Of a stretch of 12,489 nucleotides of DNA, positions 1-7,080 are shown one piece after another. The position numbers and the translations under genes were made by a program. The stretch comes from an uncultured Clostridia bacterium (GTDB taxonomy: Bacteria > Bacillota > Clostridia > TANB77 > CAG-508), in the NCBI GenBank assembly GCA_934122125.1, contig CAKOVW010000033.1, positions 1-12,489 of the forward strand, in the 5' to 3' direction. Under the pieces are notes generated by a model that worked only from the letters and a program-made list of their open reading frames with translations, was not told the origin of the DNA and ran no database searches. Each line of letters starts with the position of its first letter. Within the stretch, counting starts at the first letter, position 1.

Positions 1-33
1 TGCATTCAACAAAATAAAAGCAGAAATAAGTTA

Positions 34-116
34 AAAATGTGCCATTGGGGACGGAGAATTTTGGCACGTTTTAACTTTGGATATGCCAAAATTCTCCGTC
101 CCCAATGGCACATTTT
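34..116. repeat. Large perfect inverted repeat, REP/RAYT-like palindromic element
   Basis: Two perfectly complementary 33-base arms (34-66 and 84-116) enclose a 17-base loop (67-83). Each arm contains the core GCCATTGGGGACGGAG, much richer in G+C than its surroundings. The element starts two bases beyond the gatB stop codon. From memory, GGGGACGG/CCGTCCCC palindromes are dispersed in many clostridial genomes and are often linked to REP-associated tyrosine transposases; that link is inference here because no transposase is in the window. In the gatB direction the stem is followed by five U residues (37-33), so it could also end the gatCAB transcript. Confidence 0.8.
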
Positions 117-118
117 AT

Positions 119-1558
119 TTATTTATTTAATTCATCTAAAAATAGCTTATTAAGCATTTGAGGATTAGCCTTACCCTTAGTTTCTTTCATTGCTTGACCA
201 ACTAAAAATCCTAATGCTCTATCTTTTCCTGCTTTGTAGTCTGCAATAGATTGTGGGTTATTTTCTAGTATTTTTAATACTATTTCTTTTATAGCTCCCT
301 CATCTGAAATTTGTATCCATCCTTTTTCTTTTACTATTTCTTCAGGATTTTTTGGATTTTCGAATAATTCTTCTAATACTTTTTTACCAATTGCAGAACT
401 TATTGTTCCTTTATCAATTAGTATAATCATTTCAGCTAATTGTTCTGCTGTAAATGGAATTTGAGATGGCTCAAGTTCTTTTTCATTTAATATTCTTGAA
501 ACATCTGAAAGTAACCAGTTTGCTACTGATTTTGCATTATTGCAAATTGATAATGCTTTTTCAAACATATCTGACATATGCTTTGAAGCTGTTAACATTC
601 TTGCATCTTTTTCAGATAAATTATATTCTGTTAAATAACGTTCTTTTCTGCTTTCTGGCAATTCTGGTAAATTGTTTTTTATATTTTGAATGTATTCATC
701 TGATAATCTAATTGCCACTAAATCTGGTTCTGGAAAGTATCTGTAATCTTGTGCATCTTCTTTATCTCTCATTGAAAATGTTTTACCTGATATATCATCC
801 CATCTTAAAGTTTCTTGATAAATTTTTCCGCCATTTTCAATAACTTCAATTTGTCTTTGTGCTTCATATTCAATTGCTCTAACAATTGACCTAAAAGAGC
901 TCATATTTTTCATTTCTGTACGAGTTCCAAATTCTTTGCTCCCTTTTTTCATAACAGAAACGTTAACATCTGCTCTTAATGAACCTTCTTGCATTTTGCA
1001 GTCTGATACTTCTATGTATTCTAATACTGATTTTATTTTTCTTAAATATGCTTCTGCCTCTTTTGCTGAACGCATATCTGGTTCTGAAACTATTTCTATT
1101 AGAGGAACTCCGGCTCTGTTTAAATCTACTAAACTTCCAGCTCCAAATTCATTATGATTTAACTTTCCTGCATCTTCCTCAATATGTATTCTTGTAATTC
1201 CTATAGTCTTTTTTTCACCATCTAATACAATTTTTACATTTCCATGTTCACATAGAGGTTTATCAAATTGTGATATTTGATAAGACTTTGGAAGATCTGG
1301 ATAAAAATAGTTTTTTCTATCATTTTTAGAGTCTTTTGAAATTGTACATCCTGTAGCTAGTCCTGCTTTTACAGCATATTCAACTACTTTTTCATTTAAT
1401 ACAGGAAGTGCTCCTGGCATTGCCATACATACTGGGCATACATGTGTGTTTGGTTCTGCTCCAAATTCTGTAGAACAATTGCAGAATATTTTTGTTTTTG
1501 TTGAAAGTTCGGCATGTACTTCTAATCCAATAACTACTTCATAATCTTCTATTGACAT
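119..1558 (-). CDS. gatB: Aspartyl/glutamyl-tRNA(Asn/Gln) amidotransferase subunit B
   Basis: GatB is the kinase and transamidase subunit of GatCAB. It activates the side chain of Glu-tRNA(Gln) (or Asp-tRNA(Asn)) with ATP and aminates it with ammonia channelled from GatA. Numbering from the start chosen here (479 aa): the GLEVHAEL signature near residue 12, zinc-type cysteines C26, C28, C41 and C44, the HIEEDAGK loop at 125-132, the GatB signature DLNRAGVPLIEI at 145-156, DYRYFPEPDL at 271-280, and a helical YqeY-like tRNA-binding tail from about 330. The frame has ATG codons at 1564 and 1558. AGGAGA at 1570-1565 leaves only about one base before the first but seven before the second, so 1558 is preferred. 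It is the last gene of gatCAB, 61 nt after gatA. Length is normal for the family. Confidence 0.97.
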   Translation of the reverse strand: MSIEDYEVVIGLEVHAELSTKTKIFCNCSTEFGAEPNTHVCPVCMAMPGALPVLNEKVVEYAVKAGLATGCTISKDSKNDRKNYFYPDLPKSYQISQFDKPLCEHGNVKIVLDGEKKTIGITRIHIEEDAGKLNHNEFGAGSLVDLNRAGVPLIEIVSEPDMRSAKEAEAYLRKIKSVLEYIEVSDCKMQEGSLRADVNVSVMKKGSKEFGTRTEMKNMSSFRSIVRAIEYEAQRQIEVIENGGKIYQETLRWDDISGKTFSMRDKEDAQDYRYFPEPDLVAIRLSDEYIQNIKNNLPELPESRKERYLTEYNLSEKDARMLTASKHMSDMFEKALSICNNAKSVANWLLSDVSRILNEKELEPSQIPFTAEQLAEMIILIDKGTISSAIGKKVLEELFENPKNPEEIVKEKGWIQISDEGAIKEIVLKILENNPQSIADYKAGKDRALGFLVGQAMKETKGKANPQMLNKLFLDELNK

Positions 1559-1619
1559 TTTCATTCTCCTTTACATTCAATATAATTCTTAGTTTTAACG
1601 ATAGTAATATGACAAATTT

Positions 1620-3071
1620 TTATAAATTTGGTTTATATTTGCTTCTAAAGTTTGTAGCTTGCTCATAAGTATATGCTGCATTTAATATAGTTTCCTCATC
1701 AAAATAATTTCCTATTAATTGCATTCCTATTGGCATGTTATTGCTATCTACACCACATGGTATTGAGATAGCTGGAACTCCTGCAATATTTATAGGTACT
1801 GTGCAAATATCTGACAAATACATCTCCATAGGATTTGTTGACTTAGTTCCAATTTCAAAAGCTACTATTGGTGAAGTAGGTGTTAATATCACATCATATT
1901 TTTTAAAAGCATTTTCAAATTCTTTTTTTACTAAAGTTCTAACTTTTTGAGCCTTTTTGTAATATGCATCATAATAACCAGAAGATAATACATATGTACC
2001 TAATATAATTCTTCTTTTTACCTCTGCCCCAAATCCTTCGCTTCTTGAATTTTTAAACAACTCTTTTAAATTTGTATAGTTTTGAGTACGGTATCCATAA
2101 CGAATTCCATCAAACCTTCCTAAATTTGAACTTGCTTCTGCTGGTGCAATTATATAATATGTTGCCAAAGCATAGTCTGCAATATCTAAACTAAATTCTT
2201 CTACAGTTGCTCCCAATTCTTTATATTTTTCAATTGCTTCTTCTATTTTGGCTTTTACTTCTGAATTTATTCCCTCTCCAAAATATTCCTTTGGAACACC
2301 AATTTTTAACCCTTTAACATCATTCTTTAAGCATTTAGTATAATCCTTTTTTTCCATTTCTGATGATGTTGTATCTTTTTCATCATGACCACTAATTACA
2401 TTTAATAAAATAGCTGCATCTTTAACATCTTTAGTTATAGGACCTATTTGGTCAAGTGAAGACGCAAATGCGACTAATCCGTAACGAGATACTAATCCAT
2501 AGGTTGGTTTCAAACCTACTACACCACACAAACTTGCTGGTTGACGGATTGATCCACCAGTATCTGAACCTAGTGCCCATGGTACTAAATTAGCTGCAAC
2601 AGCAGCTGCACTACCACCAGATGAACCTCCTGGTACAGTATTTAGGTTCCATGGATTTTTAGTTGGATGAAAATATGAATACTCTGTCGAAGATCCCATA
2701 GCAAACTCGTCCATATTAAGTTTTCCAAGCATTATCATATCTTCTGAATTTATTTTTTCCATAACAGTTGCATTATATGGTGAAACAAAATCAGCTAGCA
2801 TTTTAGAACCACAAGTAGTTTTTATCCCCTTTGTACATATATTATCTTTTATTCCAATTGGAATACCTGCTAATTGTCCCTTTTCTGTTTTATTATTTAC
2901 TTCTTCAGATTTTTTTATTGCCTGTTCTGTTAAAGGTGTAATAAAGCATTGTACATCTTTTTCTTTTTCATTTATTCTATTCACATAAGCCTTAGTAATT
3001 TCGGTTATTGTTATTTCCTTGTTCTTTAACTTTTCTTGAAGCTCATGTACAGTTAATTCTGTAATATCCAT
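1620..3071 (-). CDS. gatA: Aspartyl/glutamyl-tRNA(Asn/Gln) amidotransferase subunit A
   Basis: GatA is the glutaminase subunit of GatCAB; it releases ammonia from glutamine and passes it to GatB. The 483-aa protein is an amidase-signature enzyme. The Ser-cisSer-Lys triad is visible as K75 (in GIKDN), S150 (in GGSSGGSAAA) and S174 (in DTGGSIRQPAS), matching the spacing known for the family. The glycine/serine-rich amidase signature runs from about 147 to 180, and the KPTYGLVSRYG segment follows. The ATG at 3071 has an AAAGGA box about nine bases upstream, and only 15 nt separate it from the gatC stop, so the two are cotranscribed and possibly translationally coupled. Length is normal. Cytoplasmic. 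Confidence 0.98.
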   Translation of the reverse strand: MDITELTVHELQEKLKNKEITITEITKAYVNRINEKEKDVQCFITPLTEQAIKKSEEVNNKTEKGQLAGIPIGIKDNICTKGIKTTCGSKMLADFVSPYNATVMEKINSEDMIMLGKLNMDEFAMGSSTEYSYFHPTKNPWNLNTVPGGSSGGSAAAVAANLVPWALGSDTGGSIRQPASLCGVVGLKPTYGLVSRYGLVAFASSLDQIGPITKDVKDAAILLNVISGHDEKDTTSSEMEKKDYTKCLKNDVKGLKIGVPKEYFGEGINSEVKAKIEEAIEKYKELGATVEEFSLDIADYALATYYIIAPAEASSNLGRFDGIRYGYRTQNYTNLKELFKNSRSEGFGAEVKRRIILGTYVLSSGYYDAYYKKAQKVRTLVKKEFENAFKKYDVILTPTSPIVAFEIGTKSTNPMEMYLSDICTVPINIAGVPAISIPCGVDSNNMPIGMQLIGNYFDEETILNAAYTYEQATNFRSKYKPNL

Positions 3072-3086
3072 TTTCCATGTTCCTTT

Positions 3087-3374
3087 CTATTGAATTACTT
3101 TTGGAATTTTAAACATATTTCTTTCCTTTTCAGGTGCATTAGCCATTAATGCCTCTTTATCCTCAAAAGTTTTTACTTCGTCTTTACGAAATACATTATA
3201 TTTATTTTCTACACCAATAGCCTCTGATAGTCCGTCTGTTGGGGCTTTGCTTACTATATTGGCATAATTCAAAATATCTTGTAAATGTAAAAGATAAGTG
3301 TCTACTTCATCTTCTTTTAAATTTAAACTTGCTAAATTTGCAATGTGTAATAATTCTTCTCTTGAAACTTTCAT
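3087..3374 (-). CDS. gatC: Aspartyl/glutamyl-tRNA(Asn/Gln) amidotransferase subunit C
   Basis: GatC is the small belt subunit that wraps the GatA-GatB interface and stabilises the complex. The 95-aa protein has the usual GatC pattern: an N-terminal helix (VSREELLHIANLASLNL), an acidic DEVDTYLLHLQDIL helix, then an extended C-terminal part ending in the FKIPKVIQ tail. The start at 3374 is preceded by AAGGAGATGA (3390-3381), about ten bases upstream. It is the first gene of a gatC-gatA-gatB operon with its own promoter at 3435-3407. The operon implies that at least one of Gln-tRNA(Gln) or Asn-tRNA(Asn) is made by the indirect route, as is general in Bacillota for glutamine. Confidence 0.96.
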   Translation of the reverse strand: MKVSREELLHIANLASLNLKEDEVDTYLLHLQDILNYANIVSKAPTDGLSEAIGVENKYNVFRKDEVKTFEDKEALMANAPEKERNMFKIPKVIQ

Positions 3375-3406
3375 TTAAGCTCATCTCCTTTATAAATACG
3401 TGTTTT

Positions 3407-3435
3407 ATTATATCCTTTTTTGGGGCAAATTACAA
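3407..3435 (-). promoter_or_regulatory. Sigma-A-type promoter of gatCAB
   Basis: Leftward -35 TTGTAA (3435-3430) and -10 TATAAT (3412-3407) are separated by 17 bases. The expected transcription start is near 3400, giving a short leader of about 26 nt before gatC. It faces away from the small-peptide promoter at 3477-3514. Confidence 0.7.
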
Positions 3436-3476
3436 GCGTTGAAACTATAATTTTTATTATATTTTTACATGTTCGC

Positions 3477-3514
3477 TTGTTTTTATTGCGAATTTATAGT
3501 ATAGTAATTATTAT
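3477..3514 (+). promoter_or_regulatory. Candidate promoter(s) of the 34-codon hydrophobic peptide gene
   Basis: Two overlapping rightward solutions are visible, both with 17-base spacers: TTGTTT (3477-3482) with TATAGT (3500-3505), and TTGCGA (3486-3491) with TATTAT (3509-3514). Each has a five-of-six -10 box and a weaker -35. The start would fall at about 3512-3521, leaving a leader of roughly 70-80 nt. The match is weaker than the opposing antisense promoter at 3821-3793. Confidence 0.45.
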
Positions 3515-3547
3515 AGGAAATGATTTAAAAGCAGATGTCTGTGTTGC

Positions 3548-3581
3548 CACTTTACTTCATAGTTTTTACTATGGGAAAGTG
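3548..3581 (+). promoter_or_regulatory. Leader hairpin next to the peptide gene's ribosome binding site
   Basis: CACTTT (3548-3553) pairs with AAAGTG (3576-3581) and CATAGT (3558-3563) pairs with ACTATG (3568-3573), around a UUUU loop and a small internal loop. The stem's last base is the first G of the GAGGTG Shine-Dalgarno (3581-3586). An alternative pairing of CCAC (3547-3550) with GTGG (3584-3587) would cover that site. Leader stems that limit toxin translation are known for type I toxin mRNAs such as fst; such a role here is inference. Confidence 0.5.
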
Positions 3582-3592
3582 AGGTGGTGTTT

Positions 3593-3697
3593 ATGGTAGA
3601 TTTTTTACTATTCCTAGTTATAGGATTTGTGATTTCAATAACTATAAACGTAACCTTATTGACAGTTATATACATAATTTGTACTAATAAGGATTAA
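3593..3697 (+). CDS. 34-aa hydrophobic peptide, candidate type I toxin
   Basis: A short gene with ATG at 3593, TAA at 3695-3697, and a good GAGGTG site six bases upstream. It encodes a 34-aa peptide that is almost entirely one membrane helix: MVDF, then about 26 hydrophobic residues (LLFLVIGFVIS through VIYIIC), then a short polar TNKD tail. No signal-peptidase site is seen. It lies alone between divergent gatCAB and convergent adhE and ends just before a bidirectional terminator. A near-perfect promoter reads back toward it from 3821-3793. Size, one-helix design and convergent antisense RNA match type I toxins such as Fst (33 aa). The Pro-xxx-Gly motif of Fst is absent, and I do not recognise a named family. 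Expression and toxicity are inferred; a harmless small membrane protein is the alternative. Confidence 0.6.
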   Translation: MVDFLLFLVIGFVISITINVTLLTVIYIICTNKD

Positions 3698-3786
3698 ATA
3701 AAAACACTACATTATGCTTTGGCAGGCAATGTAGTGTTTTATTACAATTATTTGTGGTAACACACATTTCTGTGTGTTCATTTCCT
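3697..3786 (-). ncRNA. Predicted antisense RNA, candidate antitoxin of the hydrophobic peptide
   Basis: From the consensus promoter at 3821-3793 a leftward transcript should start near 3786. It would end in the U-run after the 3740-3701 hairpin, about 90 nt in all. Its 5' part carries a compact hairpin with 8-bp arms (3778-3771 and 3766-3759) and a GAAA loop. Its 3' part is the terminator stem that is also the 3' end of the peptide mRNA, so the two RNAs are fully complementary over about 3701-3745. No open frame with a ribosome binding site lies in it. Antisense RNA controlling a convergent small toxin mRNA is known for Fst/par, TxpA/RatA and BsrG/SR4; assignment to this type is inference. 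Confidence 0.5.
3701..3740. terminator. Bidirectional rho-independent terminator shared by peptide mRNA, antisense RNA and adhE
   Basis: Perfect 13-bp arms AAAACACTACATT (3701-3713) and AATGTAGTGTTTT (3728-3740) enclose a 14-base loop. Rightward the stem ends in TTTTATTA; leftward it ends in TTTTTATTT. It closes the peptide mRNA four bases after the stop codon and is the only terminator visible downstream of adhE. The rightward loop contains UUUG, which fits the YUNR U-turn pattern used to start antisense pairing in some systems. Confidence 0.85.
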
Positions 3787-3792
3787 ATTTTT

Positions 3793-3821
3793 ATTATACT
3801 CATTTATTTATTCATTGTCAA
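3793..3821 (-). promoter_or_regulatory. Perfect-consensus sigma-A promoter firing leftward into the peptide gene region
   Basis: Leftward TTGACA (3821-3816) and TATAAT (3798-3793) have exactly 17 bases between them. It sits 22 bases past the adhE stop codon and no protein gene follows on that strand until gatC more than 400 bases on. Its evident product is the short antisense RNA ending at 3697. It is the best promoter match in the window. Confidence 0.85.
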
Positions 3822-3842
3822 GTAATATGCTTATTTTTACTC

Positions 3843-6452
3843 TTAAACTTCATTTCCATAGTAGCTGTCTATTAATATTTGTTTTAATTCTTCAACTAAT
3901 GGTAGTCTTGGGTTTGCAGTTGTGCATTGATCTTCAAATGCTCTATCAGCTAACAAATCAAGTTTTGCCATAAATTCTTGTTCATTAACTCCAGCTTCTT
4001 TAAAACTCTTTGGAATATTCAAATCTGCATTTAATTTTTGAATTTCTCTAATTAAAGAATTAACTCCTTCTTCATTTCCGTAAGCAGGGAAATTCATTCT
4101 TCTTGATAAGTCTGCATATTTTTGGTCTGCAATATAATACTCATATTTAGGGAATGATACAAACTTAGTTGGTTTCTGGCTGTTGTATCTTATTACATAT
4201 GGCAATAAAATTGCATTTATTCTTCCATGTGGCAAATGGAATTCTGCCCCTATTTTATGTGCTAAAGAATGGTTTACACCCAAGAATGCATTTGTAAATG
4301 CCATACCTGCAATTGTACTTGCATTATGCATTTTTTCTCTTGCATGTGCATTACTTCCATTGTTATATGCTTCTCTTAAGTTTTTAAATACTAATTCAAA
4401 TGCTTTTTCTGCTAATCCATCTGTATAATCAGATGCCATATTTGATACATATGCTTCAATAGCATGTGTTAAAACGTCCATACCTGTGTCTGCAGTAATT
4501 GTTTTTGGTAAGCTCATAACTAAGTCTGGGTCAACTATTGCAACATCTGGTGTTAATTCATAGTCTGCTAAAGGATATTTTTTATTTAACTTTTTATCTG
4601 TAATAACAGCAAATGATGTAACTTCTGAACCTGTTCCTGATGTTGTTGGAATTGCAACTAATTGTGCTTTATTACCTAATTTAGGGAATTTATAAGTACG
4701 TTTTCTTATATCCATAAATTTAAGTTTCATTCCTTCTGCATCAGCTTCTGGATGCTCGTAGAATAGCCACATTCCTTTTGCAGCATCAATTGGGCTTCCT
4801 CCACCCACTGCGATAATTACATCTGGCTTAAATTCTCTCATCATTTCTACTCCTCTGTAAACAGTTTCAAATGATGGGTCTGATTCAACATCTGAGAAAA
4901 TTTCAGAATGCACATACTCTTTTCTTTTTCTTAGGTAATATAAGATTTTGTCTATATATCCTAAGTTTACCATTGATGGATCTGTAACAATAAATGCTCT
5001 TGAAATGTTTGGCATTTTTTCTAGATATGCAATAGAACCTGCTTCAAAATATATTTTTTGTGGTACTTTAAACCATTGCATATTAACTCTCCTTTTTGCT
5101 ACTCTTTTGATATTTATTAAATTTACACTTGATACATTTGCAGTTGTAGAGTTTCCTCCAAATGTTCCACATCCTAGTGTTAATGATGGCATATTTGTAT
5201 TATATATATCACCTATTGCGCCATGTGTTGATGGTGAATTTACTATTATTCTACCTACTTTTACTCTCTCTGAGAATTTCTGGATTGTTTCATTATCTTC
5301 TGAGTGAATAACAGCTGAATGTCCTAAACCACCAAATTCAATTAATTTTTCTGCTAATTCTATTCCCTCATCTGCATTTTCAACTACATAATATGCAAGT
5401 ACAGGGCTCAATTTTTCCTTTGAAAATGGGTACTCAATTCCAACTCCATTTTCTTTTAATACTAACACTTTTGTATCTTTTGGTACTTCAATATTTGCAC
5501 CTTTTGCAATAACATATGGGCTTTTTCCTACTATATCAGCATTTAGTGCACATCCTTTTTCTGCTATAAACATACTATTACGCAATTTTTCTGTTTGTTC
5601 TGCATTTAAGAAGTAACATCCAGCCTCTTTCATAAGCTCTTCAAATTCTTTATGAATTTCTTTATCAACTATAACTGATTGTTCTGATGCACAAATCATT
5701 CCATTATCAAATGATTTTGATAATACTAAATCATTAACTGATGTTTTTAATTTTGCAGTTTTATCTATATAGCAAGGCACATTTCCAGGTCCAACACCTA
5801 ATGCTGGTTTTCCACATGAATATGCCGATTTTACCATTCCACTTCCACCAGTTGCTAAAATCAAATTAACACCTGGGTGATTCATTAAAGCTGTAGTAGC
5901 TGTTATAGATGGTTCTTCAATCCATAAAATACAATCTTCTGGAGCACCTGCTTTTATAGCAGCATCTCTTAAAATTGTTGCTGCTGCAACACTACATTTT
6001 TGTGCAGATGGGTGAAAACCAAATATTATAACATTTCTTGTTTTTGCTGCAATTAAAGATTTAAACATTGTAGTTGAAGTTGGGTTTGTAACAGGTGTTA
6101 CACCAGCTATAATTCCTATTGGTTCTGCAATTTCTTCATACCCTTCTTCTTCATTATCTTCAATTACACCAACTGTTTTATCATATTTTATGCTATGATA
6201 AATGTATTCTGTTGCAAACATATTCTTTGTAATTTTATCTTCGTAAATACCTCTACCTGTTTCTTCTACAGCCATTTTAGCAAGTTCCATATGATGCTCT
6301 AATCCTGCCATTGCCATTTGTTTTACAATTTCATCAACTTGCTCTTGATCTAATTTCATGTATTCTTCAGATGCTTTTTTAGCCCTTTCAACCAAGCTAT
6401 CTATCATCTCTTCAATTCTTTTTTTCTCTTCTTCACTAATTTCTTTTGCCAT
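3843..6452 (-). CDS. adhE: Bifunctional acetaldehyde-CoA/alcohol dehydrogenase
   Basis: AdhE reduces acetyl-CoA to acetaldehyde and then to ethanol, oxidising two NADH; it is a main NAD+ regeneration route in fermenting anaerobes and forms long filaments (spirosomes). The 869-aa protein has an N-terminal aldehyde dehydrogenase domain (about 1-440) with catalytic C254 in NGMICASEQ, a linker, and a C-terminal iron-dependent alcohol dehydrogenase domain (about 455-869). In the latter, GGGSPIDAAK (about 550-559) forms the NAD site and D659, H663, H728 and H742 are the expected Fe ligands; spacing agrees with the family. The frame could extend to a TTG at 6458, but AAAGGA (6468-6463) is four bases from it and ten from the ATG at 6452, so ATG is chosen. 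It is monocistronic under its own promoter. No Rex-type operator was seen. Confidence 0.97.
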   Translation of the reverse strand: MAKEISEEEKKRIEEMIDSLVERAKKASEEYMKLDQEQVDEIVKQMAMAGLEHHMELAKMAVEETGRGIYEDKITKNMFATEYIYHSIKYDKTVGVIEDNEEEGYEEIAEPIGIIAGVTPVTNPTSTTMFKSLIAAKTRNVIIFGFHPSAQKCSVAAATILRDAAIKAGAPEDCILWIEEPSITATTALMNHPGVNLILATGGSGMVKSAYSCGKPALGVGPGNVPCYIDKTAKLKTSVNDLVLSKSFDNGMICASEQSVIVDKEIHKEFEELMKEAGCYFLNAEQTEKLRNSMFIAEKGCALNADIVGKSPYVIAKGANIEVPKDTKVLVLKENGVGIEYPFSKEKLSPVLAYYVVENADEGIELAEKLIEFGGLGHSAVIHSEDNETIQKFSERVKVGRIIVNSPSTHGAIGDIYNTNMPSLTLGCGTFGGNSTTANVSSVNLINIKRVAKRRVNMQWFKVPQKIYFEAGSIAYLEKMPNISRAFIVTDPSMVNLGYIDKILYYLRKRKEYVHSEIFSDVESDPSFETVYRGVEMMREFKPDVIIAVGGGSPIDAAKGMWLFYEHPEADAEGMKLKFMDIRKRTYKFPKLGNKAQLVAIPTTSGTGSEVTSFAVITDKKLNKKYPLADYELTPDVAIVDPDLVMSLPKTITADTGMDVLTHAIEAYVSNMASDYTDGLAEKAFELVFKNLREAYNNGSNAHAREKMHNASTIAGMAFTNAFLGVNHSLAHKIGAEFHLPHGRINAILLPYVIRYNSQKPTKFVSFPKYEYYIADQKYADLSRRMNFPAYGNEEGVNSLIREIQKLNADLNIPKSFKEAGVNEQEFMAKLDLLADRAFEDQCTTANPRLPLVEELKQILIDSYYGNEV

Positions 6453-6502
6453 TTTCAAACTTTCCTTTCTCTCTTGTGAATAATTATTTCCATTTCTATG
6501 TA

Positions 6503-6531
6503 ATTATATACTAACATCTTCACCTTGTAAA
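6503..6531 (-). promoter_or_regulatory. Sigma-A-type promoter of adhE
   Basis: Leftward -35 TTTACA (6531-6526) and -10 TATAAT (6508-6503) have a 17-base spacer. Transcription should start near 6496, about 44 nt before the adhE start. It begins directly after the stop codon of the broken membrane protein gene (6538-6536). Confidence 0.75.
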
Positions 6532-6535
6532 CACA

Positions 6536-6870
6536 TTATTTTTTATTTTCGTAAAACCAGTCTGTACTCTCTTTATATTTTATTGGGTTTTCAGCTTTAC
6601 CTAAATCTCTAGTTATTAAAAATAGTATATTTATATATAGCATAGAAAGTATTTCCATGATTAATTGTTCGTATCCTAAAACTAATATGTCAGCAAGACT
6701 TTGAATATTTACAATTAAAATTATGATGTCATATATTAAAATCCATCCTATTGCTACAATTGATATAATTGTACATATGTGTAAAAAAATCCTTCAATGC
6801 AATATGGGTGTCTTATATTATTGCCACCATTATTTACAGATGGTATATTTCCTCTATTCAAAAAAGCCAT
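6536..6870 (-). pseudogene. Small two-helix membrane protein gene broken by a frameshift
   Basis: From ATG at 6870 the frame encodes a 28-residue polar lead (MAFLNRGNIPSV to CIEGF) and then hits a stop at 6756-6754. A second frame, open from the run of seven T (6789-6783 on this strand) to TAA at 6538-6536, encodes a clear membrane protein. It has a hydrophobic helix with IVAIGWILIYDIIILIV, a second with LIMEILSMLYINILFLI, then a charged tail ending TDWFYENKK. This second frame has no start codon or ribosome site of its own. Adding one T to the homopolymer joins both into one protein of about 111 aa. So this is a recent pseudogene, a sequencing error in the homopolymer, or slippage-controlled expression. 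Codon use matches the host genes. The ribosome binding site before 6870 is weak. Family not recognised. Confidence 0.55.
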
Positions 6871-6924
6871 ACTACTTTTCCCACTTTCTAAATTTTATTA
6901 AAATATAAATTAATATTTAATTTA

Positions 6925-6953
6925 AGAATATCATAATAACTTTTATTTTTCAA
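6925..6953 (-). promoter_or_regulatory. Candidate promoter of the broken membrane protein gene
   Basis: Leftward TTGAAA (6953-6948) and TATTCT (6930-6925) with a 17-base spacer, and a TGA just before the -10 box that gives an extended -10. The start would be near 6918, about 48 nt before the ATG at 6870. A control region that still looks intact favours a recent lesion or an assembly error over an old pseudogene. Confidence 0.45.
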
Positions 6954-7044
6954 TATATTTCTAAATTTTGTAATATTTTCCAAAAAAGTGGATTTGCAAA
7001 TATGCACAGTCAAAGGCATATTAACCTTGTTGTATAGGAAAAAT

Positions 7045-7076
7045 AACCCCTAGCTGTAATTTACAGCTAAGGGGTT
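7045..7076 (-). terminator. Rho-independent terminator of the 87-codon gene
   Basis: AACCCC plus TAGCTG (7045-7056) pair with CAGCTA plus GGGGTT (7064-7076), with one bulged A at 7070. Leftward the stem is followed by ATTTTTCC. It begins four bases after the stop codon of the 87-aa gene and separates it from the membrane protein gene downstream. Confidence 0.8.
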
Positions 7077-7080
7077 GGGC

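Noticed and set aside
1559..1619. Separate promoter for gatB in the gatA-gatB gap
   Set aside because: TTGTCA is present but no convincing -10 follows at the right distance; gatB is best read as part of the operon.
3759..3778. 8-bp hairpin with GAAA loop as the adhE terminator
   Set aside because: No U-run follows in the leftward direction; it fits better as the 5' hairpin of the antisense RNA.
4948..5307. Rightward 119-codon open frame inside adhE
   Set aside because: It is antisense to conserved adhE coding sequence with no ribosome binding site; similar open frames opposite gatB, gatA and the gltD-like gene were dropped for the same reason.
6453..6458. adhE start at TTG 6458 instead of ATG 6452
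   Set aside because: Only four bases lie between the AAAGGA box and the TTG, against ten for the ATG; AdhE homologues as I remember them begin near MAKE.
6480..6540. Rex (NADH-sensing) operator at the adhE promoter
   Set aside because: No TTGTTAA-n4-TTAACAA-like palindrome is present; only a partial TTGTAAACA half appears.
6723..6908. Rightward 61-codon open frame
   Set aside because: It lies opposite the leftward two-helix membrane protein frames and lacks a ribosome binding site; its hydrophobic look comes from the A+T-rich antisense strand.
6999..7022. 7-bp inverted repeat AATATGC/GCATATT, next to a palindromic ATTTGCAAAT at 6992-7001
   Set aside because: Short AT-rich symmetries in noncoding sequence, not placed on a promoter or gene end; no function supported.
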